Assembly (NCBI GenBank): GCA_016716085.1
Contig: JADJWY010000005.1
Span: 620,001 to 684,000, forward strand
Direction: 5' to 3'
DNA length: 64,000 nucleotides
From: Hahellaceae bacterium
GTDB lineage: Bacteria; Pseudomonadota; Gammaproteobacteria; Pseudomonadales; Oleiphilaceae
The notes beneath the pieces were generated by a model. That model searched no databases, was not told the origin of the DNA, and worked only from the letters and a program-made list of their open reading frames with translations. Both the position numbers and the translations under genes were made by a program. Positions 18,265-26,191 of this stretch are shown here, piece after piece (the first letter of the stretch is position 1; every line of letters starts with the position of its first letter).

Positions 18265-18867
18265 TCACCATCCCAGTCCAAACGTGGGGTCGACAAAGAA
18301 CATGAGGCCGGTAAAGCCGGCCATCATGAGTAAGCTGCTGAAAAACCCCTGAAAAGCCGCCTTGTAGGCGGCTTCTTCATTTTTGCGCACCAAACCTTGA
18401 AACATCGCCCAAAGATTCAACCCGATAACAAATGCCGCAACCAGCGTGAAGCCGCCGTGAATCGCCTGCATTTGTGAGATAAACGACTCTCTCGCCGCTA
18501 AATCTGAAGTACTTTCTTCAGGCGGAATAACGAATGCACCGGGTATCCAGGATGATGCCGGTAAGCGCACCTGGTAATGAAAGAAGGGCCAGTAGCGACC
18601 ACATCGGGCAATAATTGGATCCCCTGCCCGTTCGGTTGTGATTCCCGTGGCGGCAAATAGTGGGCTCTGACAGGTAAATAATTCCTGCCGCCATTCATCT
18701 TCACTCAAGTGTGTATAGTTGCGCTCGATGGGCCAGGGAGAGTGCCCACTCAAGTGAAAAAAAGTGTATTCGATGAGGCTAAAGCTGTACATTATGCCCC
18801 CAGCCAAAAACATCAATATGAGTAATCTGCGCAGGATTGTTGCCTGTTGTCCGGAATGAGTTGCCAT
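18265..18867 (-). CDS. Membrane protein of unknown function
   Basis: 200 aa, three predicted membrane helices (about 15-37, 138-158, 172-192) and an extracytoplasmic part between the first and second with conserved-looking Cys and Trp residues. No family recognised. It converges on the AdeT-like gene with only 4 bases between stops, so that gene's terminator must lie inside this coding region. It is divergent from tonB, with about 90 bases between them. Confidence 0.7.
   Translation of the reverse strand: MATHSGQQATILRRLLILMFLAGGIMYSFSLIEYTFFHLSGHSPWPIERNYTHLSEDEWRQELFTCQSPLFAATGITTERAGDPIIARCGRYWPFFHYQVRLPASSWIPGAFVIPPEESTSDLAARESFISQMQAIHGGFTLVAAFVIGLNLWAMFQGLVRKNEEAAYKAAFQGFFSSLLMMAGFTGLMFFVDPTFGLGW
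18306..18380 (+). terminator. Terminator of the AdeT-like gene, inside convergent gene
   Basis: Two hairpins follow the AdeT-like stop: GGCCGG-taaag-CCGGCC (18306-18322) and AAGCCGCC-ttgta-GGCGGCTT (18354-18374), the second followed by TTCTTCATTTTT-like sequence to about 18385. The second has the shape of an intrinsic terminator on the plus strand, although it overlaps the 3' part of the opposing gene. Confidence 0.55.
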
Positions 18868-18958
18868 ATCGGTGATTTCGACTGTTGTTTTAAAACGTCT
18901 ACAGACTCAAGGTACGTGAAAATGGCCACGACGTCTGTAAGACTTTGGTGGAAGAAAT

Positions 18959-19678
18959 ATGAGCCGCGTGACCGGATTGGCCATTGTAATTTCATGTGGC
19001 GTGCATGCCGGGCTTTGGGGCGCCTGGATGTACTCCGCAGCGCCGCGTATGCACGATGCGCAGCCCGGTGCGGGCACGCTCACGGTTTCGCTGGCAAGAG
19101 GCGAGACGCTTCCGTCAACGCGAGTTGCCGTTTCAACGCCACAATTGGCGCAGGCATTGCCCAGTAGACCTGCCGTGATGCCTGTTCGAACGGCCCCTGC
19201 ACCGCGAGTGCCAGCTCCAAACGCAGTCAAAACACCACTGGCCATCGCCCCACAACCCAAGATTGAACGGAATGTGCCGATCGACCCTTTACCCTCACGC
19301 GAACCGCTCACGGGCACTCCCGCTCATCCGGCAACACCTGACTCGGGTGCCAAGACGTTGAACCCGGTCGCGCAATCGACCTTATCCTCAACCCCCGATG
19401 TGCCTCGCTACACGATGGGGGCTGAGCGGACGCCATTTCCGGTCTATCCGCAACTTGCGCGTCGCCGGGGCTGGCAGGGTACGGTTGTTGTCGGTCTGTT
19501 GGTGTCACCACAGGGGCACCCTATCGAAAGCCAGGTGCTTGATTCCAGTGGCTTTCCACTATTGGATGAAGCGGCCCGGTCAACGCTGGCGTCCTGGGAG
19601 TTAGCGCCTTCCCAACGTCATGCTCACCAAGGTGAGTGGTTGCATATCCCTGTTGTGTTCAATCTGCACAAGGATTGA
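18959..19678 (+). CDS. tonB: TonB energy-transducing protein
   Basis: 239 aa. A short cytoplasmic N-terminus and one membrane helix (about 6-26) are followed by a long Pro/Ala/Thr-rich periplasmic spacer (about 45-150) and a TonB C-terminal domain (about 155-237, FPVYPQLARRRGWQGTVVVG). It transfers proton-motive force from ExbB/ExbD to outer-membrane receptors; exbB and exbD are not nearby. It lies directly before the riboswitch and btuB on the same strand, suggesting a dedicated TonB for cobalamin uptake. Confidence 0.88.
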   Translation: MSRVTGLAIVISCGVHAGLWGAWMYSAAPRMHDAQPGAGTLTVSLARGETLPSTRVAVSTPQLAQALPSRPAVMPVRTAPAPRVPAPNAVKTPLAIAPQPKIERNVPIDPLPSREPLTGTPAHPATPDSGAKTLNPVAQSTLSSTPDVPRYTMGAERTPFPVYPQLARRRGWQGTVVVGLLVSPQGHPIESQVLDSSGFPLLDEAARSTLASWELAPSQRHAHQGEWLHIPVVFNLHKD

Positions 19679-19719
19679 TTTGACTTAAACTCATACACTC
19701 GTTACTCTCCACGCCTCTC

Positions 19720-19915
19720 GAAGCAGGTGTTTGCCAGGTGAACTGGTGAATTAAACGGGAAGCCAGTGGATGCGCTTTAGCATGAATCTGGCACTGCCCC
19801 CGCAACGGTAATAGGGTCGCGTTTGTCGTAAGCCACTGCCAGCCAGGCTGGTGGGAAGGTGACAATTCAAGCTGCATCAGATGCGGCGCCCCTTGAGTCC
19901 GGAGACCGGCCTGAT
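19720..19915 (+). promoter_or_regulatory. Cobalamin riboswitch upstream of btuB
   Basis: The conserved core is present in order: CAGGTG-type 5' arm, GGGAAGCCAGTG, the CTGCCCCCGCAACGGTAA box, AAGCCACTGCC, GGGAAGGTG and the B12 box GAGTCCGGAGACCGGCC (19895-19911). Binding of adenosylcobalamin normally lowers expression of the following gene. The remaining 128 bases to the btuB start are G+C-rich and could form the expression platform; no clear U-tract terminator is seen, so control of translation is more likely. Confidence 0.93.
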
Positions 19916-20043
19916 TCGTCTGAACGGTGTTGCGGCGGGCGACCCCGGGGTGCCGTTTGTCTGCGGCCTTCCTCCTCCCTCCTGACACCGCATTTATTTA
20001 ATTACTTTGTCGAAGTGGCCGCGGCGGGCGTCGGAGATTATTC

Positions 20044-21882
20044 ATGCGTAAACCTTATCTTATTTTACCAGCCGGATTTCTGGCGGGGCTTGTCTGCCCC
20101 GGATTGGTTCAGGCGACAGAATTGGAGCAACCCGTAGTGGTCTCCGCAACCCGGTTACCTCAGTCGGCGAATGAAACACTCGCCTCGGTAACGGTCATTA
20201 CCGCAGACGATATCCAAAAATCACAGGCGCGCTTTCTGGCAGATGTACTGGAGGGGCAACCTGGTGTGTTCTTTTCCCGCAACGGCGGTGCTGGCAAATC
20301 GGCCAGCCTGTTCATGCGCGGAACGGAGTCGGATCATGTGCTGGTGCTGGTCGATGGCGTTCGGGTGGGTTCCGCCACATTGGGAACGTTTTCGTTTGCC
20401 GATTTTCCGGCGCATATGATCGAACGGGTTGAAATTGTCCGTGGTCCGCGATCAAGTCTCTATGGGGCTGATGCGATTGGAGGCGTCATCCAGATCTTTA
20501 CCCGGAAAGGCGCCTCAGAACCGCTTGTCACGGGTGGCCTTGGGTTTGGGAGTGACCAGACGGTACAGGGCGATCTTCGGGTATCTGGCAGCAGGGATAA
20601 GGCCTATGGAAGTCTGGGTCTGCAAGGTTTTGATACGCAGGGCGAAAATAGCTGTCGTACGGAAGCTGGCGTTGACTTTCGGGGATGCTATGCCTCCGAA
20701 CCGGATAAAGATGGCTATCGTAACCAAGGGGTGAATGCGGCGGCGGGGTATGCGTTTAGTCCGGGGAACCTGATCGAACTGAGTGGGCACTACGTCGATT
20801 ATGAAAATGAGTATGACGGTTTCTACAATCGGTCGGAGGGAGATCAGAACCAGCTTACATTGCATGCTGAGGCCTTGCCCTCCGACGCCTGGTCAGTCAG
20901 CTTCACTGCAGGGCGGGCAGAGGACAACAGCGATAATTTTTCAGAACAGGCACTACCCAGTCGTTTCAATACACAGAAGGACTCGGCCACTCTTATTAAT
21001 GCTTGGCAGGCGACCGATCGGGTATTGTTGAGTTTTGGCGTGGATTACCTTCAGGAGTCAATTGATACGGTCGATGTCTTCACTGTAAACGAGCGTGATA
21101 ACCTGGGCGGATTTGTTCAGGTGGGCGCGGAATACGGTGCGTTCAATGTTGAGCTAAGTGGCCGTCATGATGAGAATGAGGCCTTTGGTTCTCAAATGAC
21201 GGGAGGACTGGCCGTCGGCTATGCGTTGACATCGTCATTAAGGGTCACTGGAAGTTATGGGACCGCCTTCAAAGCGCCCACCTTCAACGAGCTCTATTAT
21301 CCGGGCTACGGTAATCCAAACCTGCAGCCAGAGGAGTCGGAAACGACCGAGCTAGGTCTGAAGTATCAGGATGTCGCCCACACTGCCTATGTCACCGTCT
21401 ACGACTCGCGTGTAGACAATCTGATCGCAGCTGATTCGACGAATAATTTTAGCCCCGCCAATATCAGTGAGGCACGTATTCGGGGGCTGGAAACGGGCTT
21501 CGGGTTTAGAAGGGATGTATGGCAGTGGGGCGCGGACCTGAGCGTCGTTCACGCGGAGAATCAGGATGCAGGTTACCAAGGTAAACAGCTGCCAAGGCGA
21601 CCTGAGCGCACGTTAAAGGTATTTGCGGATTATACGGCAGAGCGTTGGAGCAGTGGTTTGGATGTCATCGCTGCGGGGCAGGCCTGGGATGATCTCGCTA
21701 ATACCCAGCCTCTGGCACGCTGGACGCGCTTTGATCTGCGCGCCGATTATGCATTGACACCGGATTGGTTGCTGCAAGGCAAGATAGAAAACCTGTTGGA
21801 TGAAGATTACGAGACCGCGGGTTACTACATCGAGCCTGGCCTCGGTTACCAGGTGTCGATCCGCTATCAACCGAAGTCCTGA
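20044..21882 (+). CDS. btuB: TonB-dependent cobalamin receptor BtuB
   Basis: 612 aa outer-membrane beta-barrel importing vitamin B12. A signal peptide ends at VQA-TEL, and the TonB box (PVVVSATRL) follows at once. Next are the plug domain (about 45-150, including DVLEGQPGVF and ERVEIVRGPRSSLYGADAIGG) and the barrel, ending in VSIRYQPKS rather than the usual aromatic residue. Identity as BtuB rests on the riboswitch and family-like sequence; length matches E. coli BtuB (614). Confidence 0.92.
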   Translation: MRKPYLILPAGFLAGLVCPGLVQATELEQPVVVSATRLPQSANETLASVTVITADDIQKSQARFLADVLEGQPGVFFSRNGGAGKSASLFMRGTESDHVLVLVDGVRVGSATLGTFSFADFPAHMIERVEIVRGPRSSLYGADAIGGVIQIFTRKGASEPLVTGGLGFGSDQTVQGDLRVSGSRDKAYGSLGLQGFDTQGENSCRTEAGVDFRGCYASEPDKDGYRNQGVNAAAGYAFSPGNLIELSGHYVDYENEYDGFYNRSEGDQNQLTLHAEALPSDAWSVSFTAGRAEDNSDNFSEQALPSRFNTQKDSATLINAWQATDRVLLSFGVDYLQESIDTVDVFTVNERDNLGGFVQVGAEYGAFNVELSGRHDENEAFGSQMTGGLAVGYALTSSLRVTGSYGTAFKAPTFNELYYPGYGNPNLQPEESETTELGLKYQDVAHTAYVTVYDSRVDNLIAADSTNNFSPANISEARIRGLETGFGFRRDVWQWGADLSVVHAENQDAGYQGKQLPRRPERTLKVFADYTAERWSSGLDVIAAGQAWDDLANTQPLARWTRFDLRADYALTPDWLLQGKIENLLDEDYETAGYYIEPGLGYQVSIRYQPKS

Positions 21883-21891
21883 TTCAGGACT
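21875..21891. repeat. 17-base palindrome covering two convergent stops
   Basis: AGTCCTGA-T-TCAGGACT is a perfect inverted repeat that contains the TGA stop of btuB on the plus strand and the TGA stop of trhP on the minus strand. Both proteins end in Ser-stop, encoded TCC TGA. Confidence 0.75.
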
Positions 21892-23257
21892 GTCGGTGAC
21901 TCATCACCAGTGTGTAGGCCCCGTCCTCTGGAATGGATAGTCCAGAGGGCAGGGGAATACGGACGGTGTGACCATCGCCGGGCGCGACATCAACGGTTTG
22001 GCCTTTCAGGTTCTCGATGGCGTCCAGTTTGAAGTTGAGATTACCCTTCGGTGTAATGATTTCCATTTGCTCGCCTGTCACGAAGCGATTTTTGACTTCA
22101 ACCGTCAGCCAACCGCTTTTTGCATCGTAGCCCAATCCTTCCCCGACAAACTGCTGATTCAGGTTCACCGAGGTGCCATCCTCATAGTTCTGATACTCAC
22201 TGGGTACGTGGCGACGGTAAAAACCTTCGGTATAGCCCCGGTTAGCCAGGTGTTCCAGCTCTGCCATCAGGTTCATGTTAAAGGGGCGGCCGGCGAGCGC
22301 ATCATCAATAGCCTTTCGATAGACCTGAACGGTGCGGCCAACGTAATAATGAGACTTGGTGCGGCCTTCGATCTTGAGGGAGTGAATACCCATTTTTACC
22401 AGGCGCTCCACATGCTGAACGGCGCGAAGATCCTTCGAGTTCATGATGTAGGTGCCATGCTCGTCTTCATAGGCGGGCATGTACTCGCCGGGTCGGGTCT
22501 TTTCCTGCAGTAACACGGCGATCTCGTCGTGTGTTTCAGGGGCTTTAGGGCTGGCATGTGCTGGGTCAAATACACCGGAAACGCCCCCTGCATGAGCGGC
22601 GTCCAGCGTGGGAATCAGCTCGCCGGTCACGTTTTCCCTGGCTTCATGTACGTTATATTGCCAGCGGCAGGAGTTGGTACATGCTCCCTGATTCGAATCG
22701 CGGTGCGTCATGTAGCCAGACAAAAGGCATCGGCCGGAATAAGCAATGCATAAGGCGCCATGAACAAACACCTCGAGCTCCATCTCCGGACACTCCTGGC
22801 GAATCTCTTCGATTTCATCCAGTGACAGTTCGCGTGAGAGGATGACCCGAGAGATACCCTGCCGTTGCCAGAACTTAACCGTCGCATAGTTGACGGCATT
22901 CGCCTGAACGGAGAGGTGTACGACCTGGTCTGGCCAGGTTTCGCGAACCATCATGATCAGTCCGGGGTCGGACATGATCAGGGCATCCGGCTTCATGGCA
23001 ATGACCGGCTCCAGATCCTTGAGATAGGTACGCACCTTATTGTTATGGGGCGAAAGATTGCTGGCGAGATAGAACTGTTTGCCCTGGTCGTGGGCTTCGC
23101 GGCAGGCTTCCGCGAGGACGTCCAGACGGTTGAACTCGTTGTTTCTCACACGAAGGCTATAGCGTGGTTGACCTGCGTAAACGGCGTCAGCCCCATAGGC
23201 AAAGGCATAACGCATGCTTTTCAGGGTGCCAGCGGGCGCCAGCAATTCAGTGGTCAT
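21884..23257 (-). CDS. trhP: tRNA 5-hydroxyuridine synthesis protein TrhP (YegQ, U32 family)
   Basis: 457 aa. The N-terminus LLAPAGTLKSMRYAFAYGADAVYAGQPRYSLR and the U32 signature around EVFVHGALCIAYSGRCLLSGY are near-identical to E. coli YegQ (453 aa), which makes 5-hydroxyuridine at the tRNA wobble position from prephenate. The Cys cluster expected for iron-sulphur binding is present. The start overlaps the stop of the upstream gene by one base (TGATG). Despite old 'peptidase U32' labels, tRNA modification is the supported role. Confidence 0.92.
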   Translation of the reverse strand: MTTELLAPAGTLKSMRYAFAYGADAVYAGQPRYSLRVRNNEFNRLDVLAEACREAHDQGKQFYLASNLSPHNNKVRTYLKDLEPVIAMKPDALIMSDPGLIMMVRETWPDQVVHLSVQANAVNYATVKFWQRQGISRVILSRELSLDEIEEIRQECPEMELEVFVHGALCIAYSGRCLLSGYMTHRDSNQGACTNSCRWQYNVHEARENVTGELIPTLDAAHAGGVSGVFDPAHASPKAPETHDEIAVLLQEKTRPGEYMPAYEDEHGTYIMNSKDLRAVQHVERLVKMGIHSLKIEGRTKSHYYVGRTVQVYRKAIDDALAGRPFNMNLMAELEHLANRGYTEGFYRRHVPSEYQNYEDGTSVNLNQQFVGEGLGYDAKSGWLTVEVKNRFVTGEQMEIITPKGNLNFKLDAIENLKGQTVDVAPGDGHTVRIPLPSGLSIPEDGAYTLVMSHRQS

Positions 23258-24294
23258 CAGACCTCTCCTGCGTTAAACGAATCGATAGTCAGGCTTTCAC
23301 TGAAACGGTAAGCCTGGGCATTCTCCTTGATCAGCTGTTGCAGGAGCGCCAAAATTACTGCGAAACTGCGCTCCACGCCGCTGTTGTGCGGCTTGAGTAG
23401 CCCCACGGTTTCGTCTTCGGGGGAATGATAGACCAAAGCAGGTCGGCGGACCGGATGAGCCCCCTTGAATAACGCTTGGCGAAGCTGAAAAAGTACTTTG
23501 AAACCATCTGCAGCTTCGGGAGGGGGGCCAAAGATCAGGCTGGCCCTCTGGCGAGCGGTACGTAAATCCTCATCACGATGGGTACCCAGCAGCAGTTCAA
23601 TCTGATTCGCAACCAGAAGCGCTGTCCTGGCGCTTTGAGCGTTTTGTTGCTGTCCAACTTTGAGCAGATCAATCAGCACCTTATTAATGGGGGTGACGGC
23701 CGTGTTACTTTCACAATTTCCGGTACGTTCAAGCCAGGCCCAGACGCTGACGAAATCCAGGGTGCTGAGTGGTGGCCAGGTTTGCTCCAGGGCACTGGCT
23801 CGCGCATCGTAAAACGCACTGGCATCGAAATTCTGGCTCTCAAACCGGTGGGCCTGCTCACCTATAAAACGCGTGGCCAGTAATTGGCAGGCACCCGGTA
23901 AAGCCAGATTCAGTGCGAGATAAAGTTGCTGAAAAAATACGCTTGCCGCGTGATAGGTACCCAATAATGAGGTGTCGTCAGGGGCGGCTGCCAGCTCGAC
24001 AGCCAGTACTGCTCCCAGCGTCATATCGGCGTGTGTGGCGCGTTCCCGACGTGCAGCGTTGAAAGAACCGAATTGGCTTCGTACAGCATTCATCAGGCCC
24101 AGAGCCGCATCTGCCTTAAGGGAGAGCGTGAAGGATAGCGATTTTCCGCTTCCAGGATCCTGCACCTCAAAGGGCTTATTCTGGAGATGGGCCTGGGCGG
24201 ACGTCCATAGTTCAATGATCGCCCGGGTTTCCTCGGGGTCACCTCGGGGAATCAGGTTATCCACCTGTAAAGAAAGGGTAAAGGGGCCGGACAT
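23257..24294 (-). CDS. Conserved hypothetical protein coupled to trhP
   Basis: 345 aa from the ATG at 24294, which has AGGA upstream; an ATG at 24387 in the same frame is less likely. Soluble, no signal peptide. The C-terminal third (ARTALLVANQIELLLGT...ARQRASLIFG...LFQLRQALFKGAHP) recalls the helical pattern of Apea-like HEPN domains but lacks a clear Rx4-6H motif, so this is weak. It overlaps trhP by one base and should be cotranslated with it. No function assigned. Confidence 0.68.
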   Translation of the reverse strand: MSGPFTLSLQVDNLIPRGDPEETRAIIELWTSAQAHLQNKPFEVQDPGSGKSLSFTLSLKADAALGLMNAVRSQFGSFNAARRERATHADMTLGAVLAVELAAAPDDTSLLGTYHAASVFFQQLYLALNLALPGACQLLATRFIGEQAHRFESQNFDASAFYDARASALEQTWPPLSTLDFVSVWAWLERTGNCESNTAVTPINKVLIDLLKVGQQQNAQSARTALLVANQIELLLGTHRDEDLRTARQRASLIFGPPPEAADGFKVLFQLRQALFKGAHPVRRPALVYHSPEDETVGLLKPHNSGVERSFAVILALLQQLIKENAQAYRFSESLTIDSFNAGEV

Positions 24295-24447
24295 GCGCTT
24301 TTCCTGAATAGATTGACTGCCCGTTATCATAACGCGAAGGGCTGGTAAGGTCTTCTCGAATTGATTGTTGGGCAATGGTCCGCACATTGATTTGTCAACA
24401 CGCCGTGCTATCGTAGGTCAATTATAACAAGCATGGAGTCATGTCAC

Positions 24448-26181
24448 ATGAGTAAGGTAAGTCGTCGCCAGTTTTTGCGATTGTCTATGATGGGCGTGGG
24501 GGCTGCGGTAGTGTCCGGGGGCCTGCAGGGGTGCTTACTGAACTCGGGTGATGCCGTTCCGATTCGCTACGATCATGGCGTGGCCAGCGGTGATCCGCTC
24601 AGTGATCGCGTTATCATCTGGACGCGGGTGACCCCGGAAGGTGATCCGGGTGCCGGCGTCTGGGTCAATTGGGAGGTTGCCCGTGATGCCGGGTTTACTG
24701 ACCTGACTCACACGGGGTACACCACCACCAATTCGAGTCGCGATTACACGGTTAAAGTCGATGTCGTAAACCTTGAGCCTGATACGACCTATTATTATCG
24801 CTTTATCGCCAGTGGCCACCGATCTCCGGTCGGGCAGATGAAAACCCTGCCGGAAGGGGACGTCGATCAGGTTCGTATGGCGGTGTTTTCCTGCGCAAAC
24901 TATCCGGCCGGCTTATTCCATGTGTATGGTGCGGCAGCAGCACGTGACGACCTGGATGTCGTCGTACATTTGGGCGATTATCTCTATGAATACGGTATGG
25001 GAGGGTATGCGACTGAAGACGCTGAAGCCATCGGACGGGCCTTGCCTTCAGACAATGCCTCAGAGCTGCTGACCCTGGCAGACTATCGTAAACGTTACGC
25101 ACTCTATCACACGGACACCAATCTGCAGGCTCTGCATCAGAAAGTCCCCTTCATCGCCGTGTGGGATGATCATGAGGTGGCTAATGATACCTGGCGTGAG
25201 GGAGCCCAGAACCACAACGACGGCGAAGGCGAATTCGATGAACGTAAAATGCAGGCGTTGCAGGCCTATTTCGAATGGATGCCGATTCGCCCTGCCAGTG
25301 AAAGTGACGAACAGACCATCTACCGCAGTTTCCATTTTGGCAGTCTGTTGAGTTTACATATGATGGATACCCGCGTGATCGCACGCGATGAGCAGTTGCT
25401 TTATTCCAGCTACATTTCTGGTAATACCTTTAACCAGGATAATTTTGAGGCGGATGTGACCAGCGCCTCCCGGACGCTGGTTGGTGCGGAGCAGTATCTT
25501 TGGCTGAACAATGCCCTGGCCAGCTCCACGGCTACCTGGCAGGTTTTGGGTCAGCAAGTGCTGATGGCGAGGATTGATCTGCCCGCCGAGCTGGTCACGC
25601 AGTTTGAAGATCCTGATCCGGCCACGATTTTTCCTGCCTTTATTGAGCTGTATGGTATCAAGCAGCGGATTATTGATGGTGATAACACGGTAACCGATCA
25701 GGAACGTGAGCGCGTCGAAAATGTCGTTCCCTACAACCTGGACTCCTGGGATGGTTATGAGGCTGAACGGGATGCGATTCTGGACCGTGTACGCGATCTG
25801 GATCTCAATCTGGTGGTTCTGGCGGGTGATACGCATAACGCCTGGGCCAGCAATTTGACGGATTCGAGTGACAACATCGTAGGGGTCGAGTTTGCGACAC
25901 CTTCGGTTTCTTCACCGGGGCTTGAGGAATATCTCTCGTTGTCCGAGGGCATTGTTGGTGCGACGGAGGGTATTTTGACCACACTGGTTGATGATCTGGA
26001 ATATATCAACGTCAACCAACGCGGCTATATGGTGGTGACCTTTACACCTGAAGCGGCTCAGGCAGATTGGTATTTTGCCGAAAGTGTTAAGACGCAGACC
26101 TATACTGAGTTGACCAGTCGCAATCGAAGCTATAAGACGCTGCCGGGTTCTGGGAATCGCTCATTAATTTCCGTGAGTTGA
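24448..26181 (+). CDS. phoD: PhoD-family Tat-exported phosphodiesterase/alkaline phosphatase
   Basis: 577 aa. A Tat signal (SRRQFLRLS, residues 5-13) is followed by a hydrophobic stretch and LQGC, which may serve as a lipobox. The PhoD N-terminal domain (FDHGVASGDP-like: YDHGVASGDPLSDRVIIWTRV) and metallophosphatase core (FSCANYPAG, HLGDYLYEYG, WDDHEVANDTW, LAGDTHNAW) are clear. PhoD proteins hydrolyse phosphate mono- and diesters, including phospholipids and teichoic acids. The cti gene begins 10 bases after its stop, so they form an operon. The start is the ATG at 24448 with GGAG upstream. Confidence 0.93.
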   Translation: MSKVSRRQFLRLSMMGVGAAVVSGGLQGCLLNSGDAVPIRYDHGVASGDPLSDRVIIWTRVTPEGDPGAGVWVNWEVARDAGFTDLTHTGYTTTNSSRDYTVKVDVVNLEPDTTYYYRFIASGHRSPVGQMKTLPEGDVDQVRMAVFSCANYPAGLFHVYGAAAARDDLDVVVHLGDYLYEYGMGGYATEDAEAIGRALPSDNASELLTLADYRKRYALYHTDTNLQALHQKVPFIAVWDDHEVANDTWREGAQNHNDGEGEFDERKMQALQAYFEWMPIRPASESDEQTIYRSFHFGSLLSLHMMDTRVIARDEQLLYSSYISGNTFNQDNFEADVTSASRTLVGAEQYLWLNNALASSTATWQVLGQQVLMARIDLPAELVTQFEDPDPATIFPAFIELYGIKQRIIDGDNTVTDQERERVENVVPYNLDSWDGYEAERDAILDRVRDLDLNLVVLAGDTHNAWASNLTDSSDNIVGVEFATPSVSSPGLEEYLSLSEGIVGATEGILTTLVDDLEYINVNQRGYMVVTFTPEAAQADWYFAESVKTQTYTELTSRNRSYKTLPGSGNRSLISVS

Positions 26182-26191
26182 AGGGGGGGGT

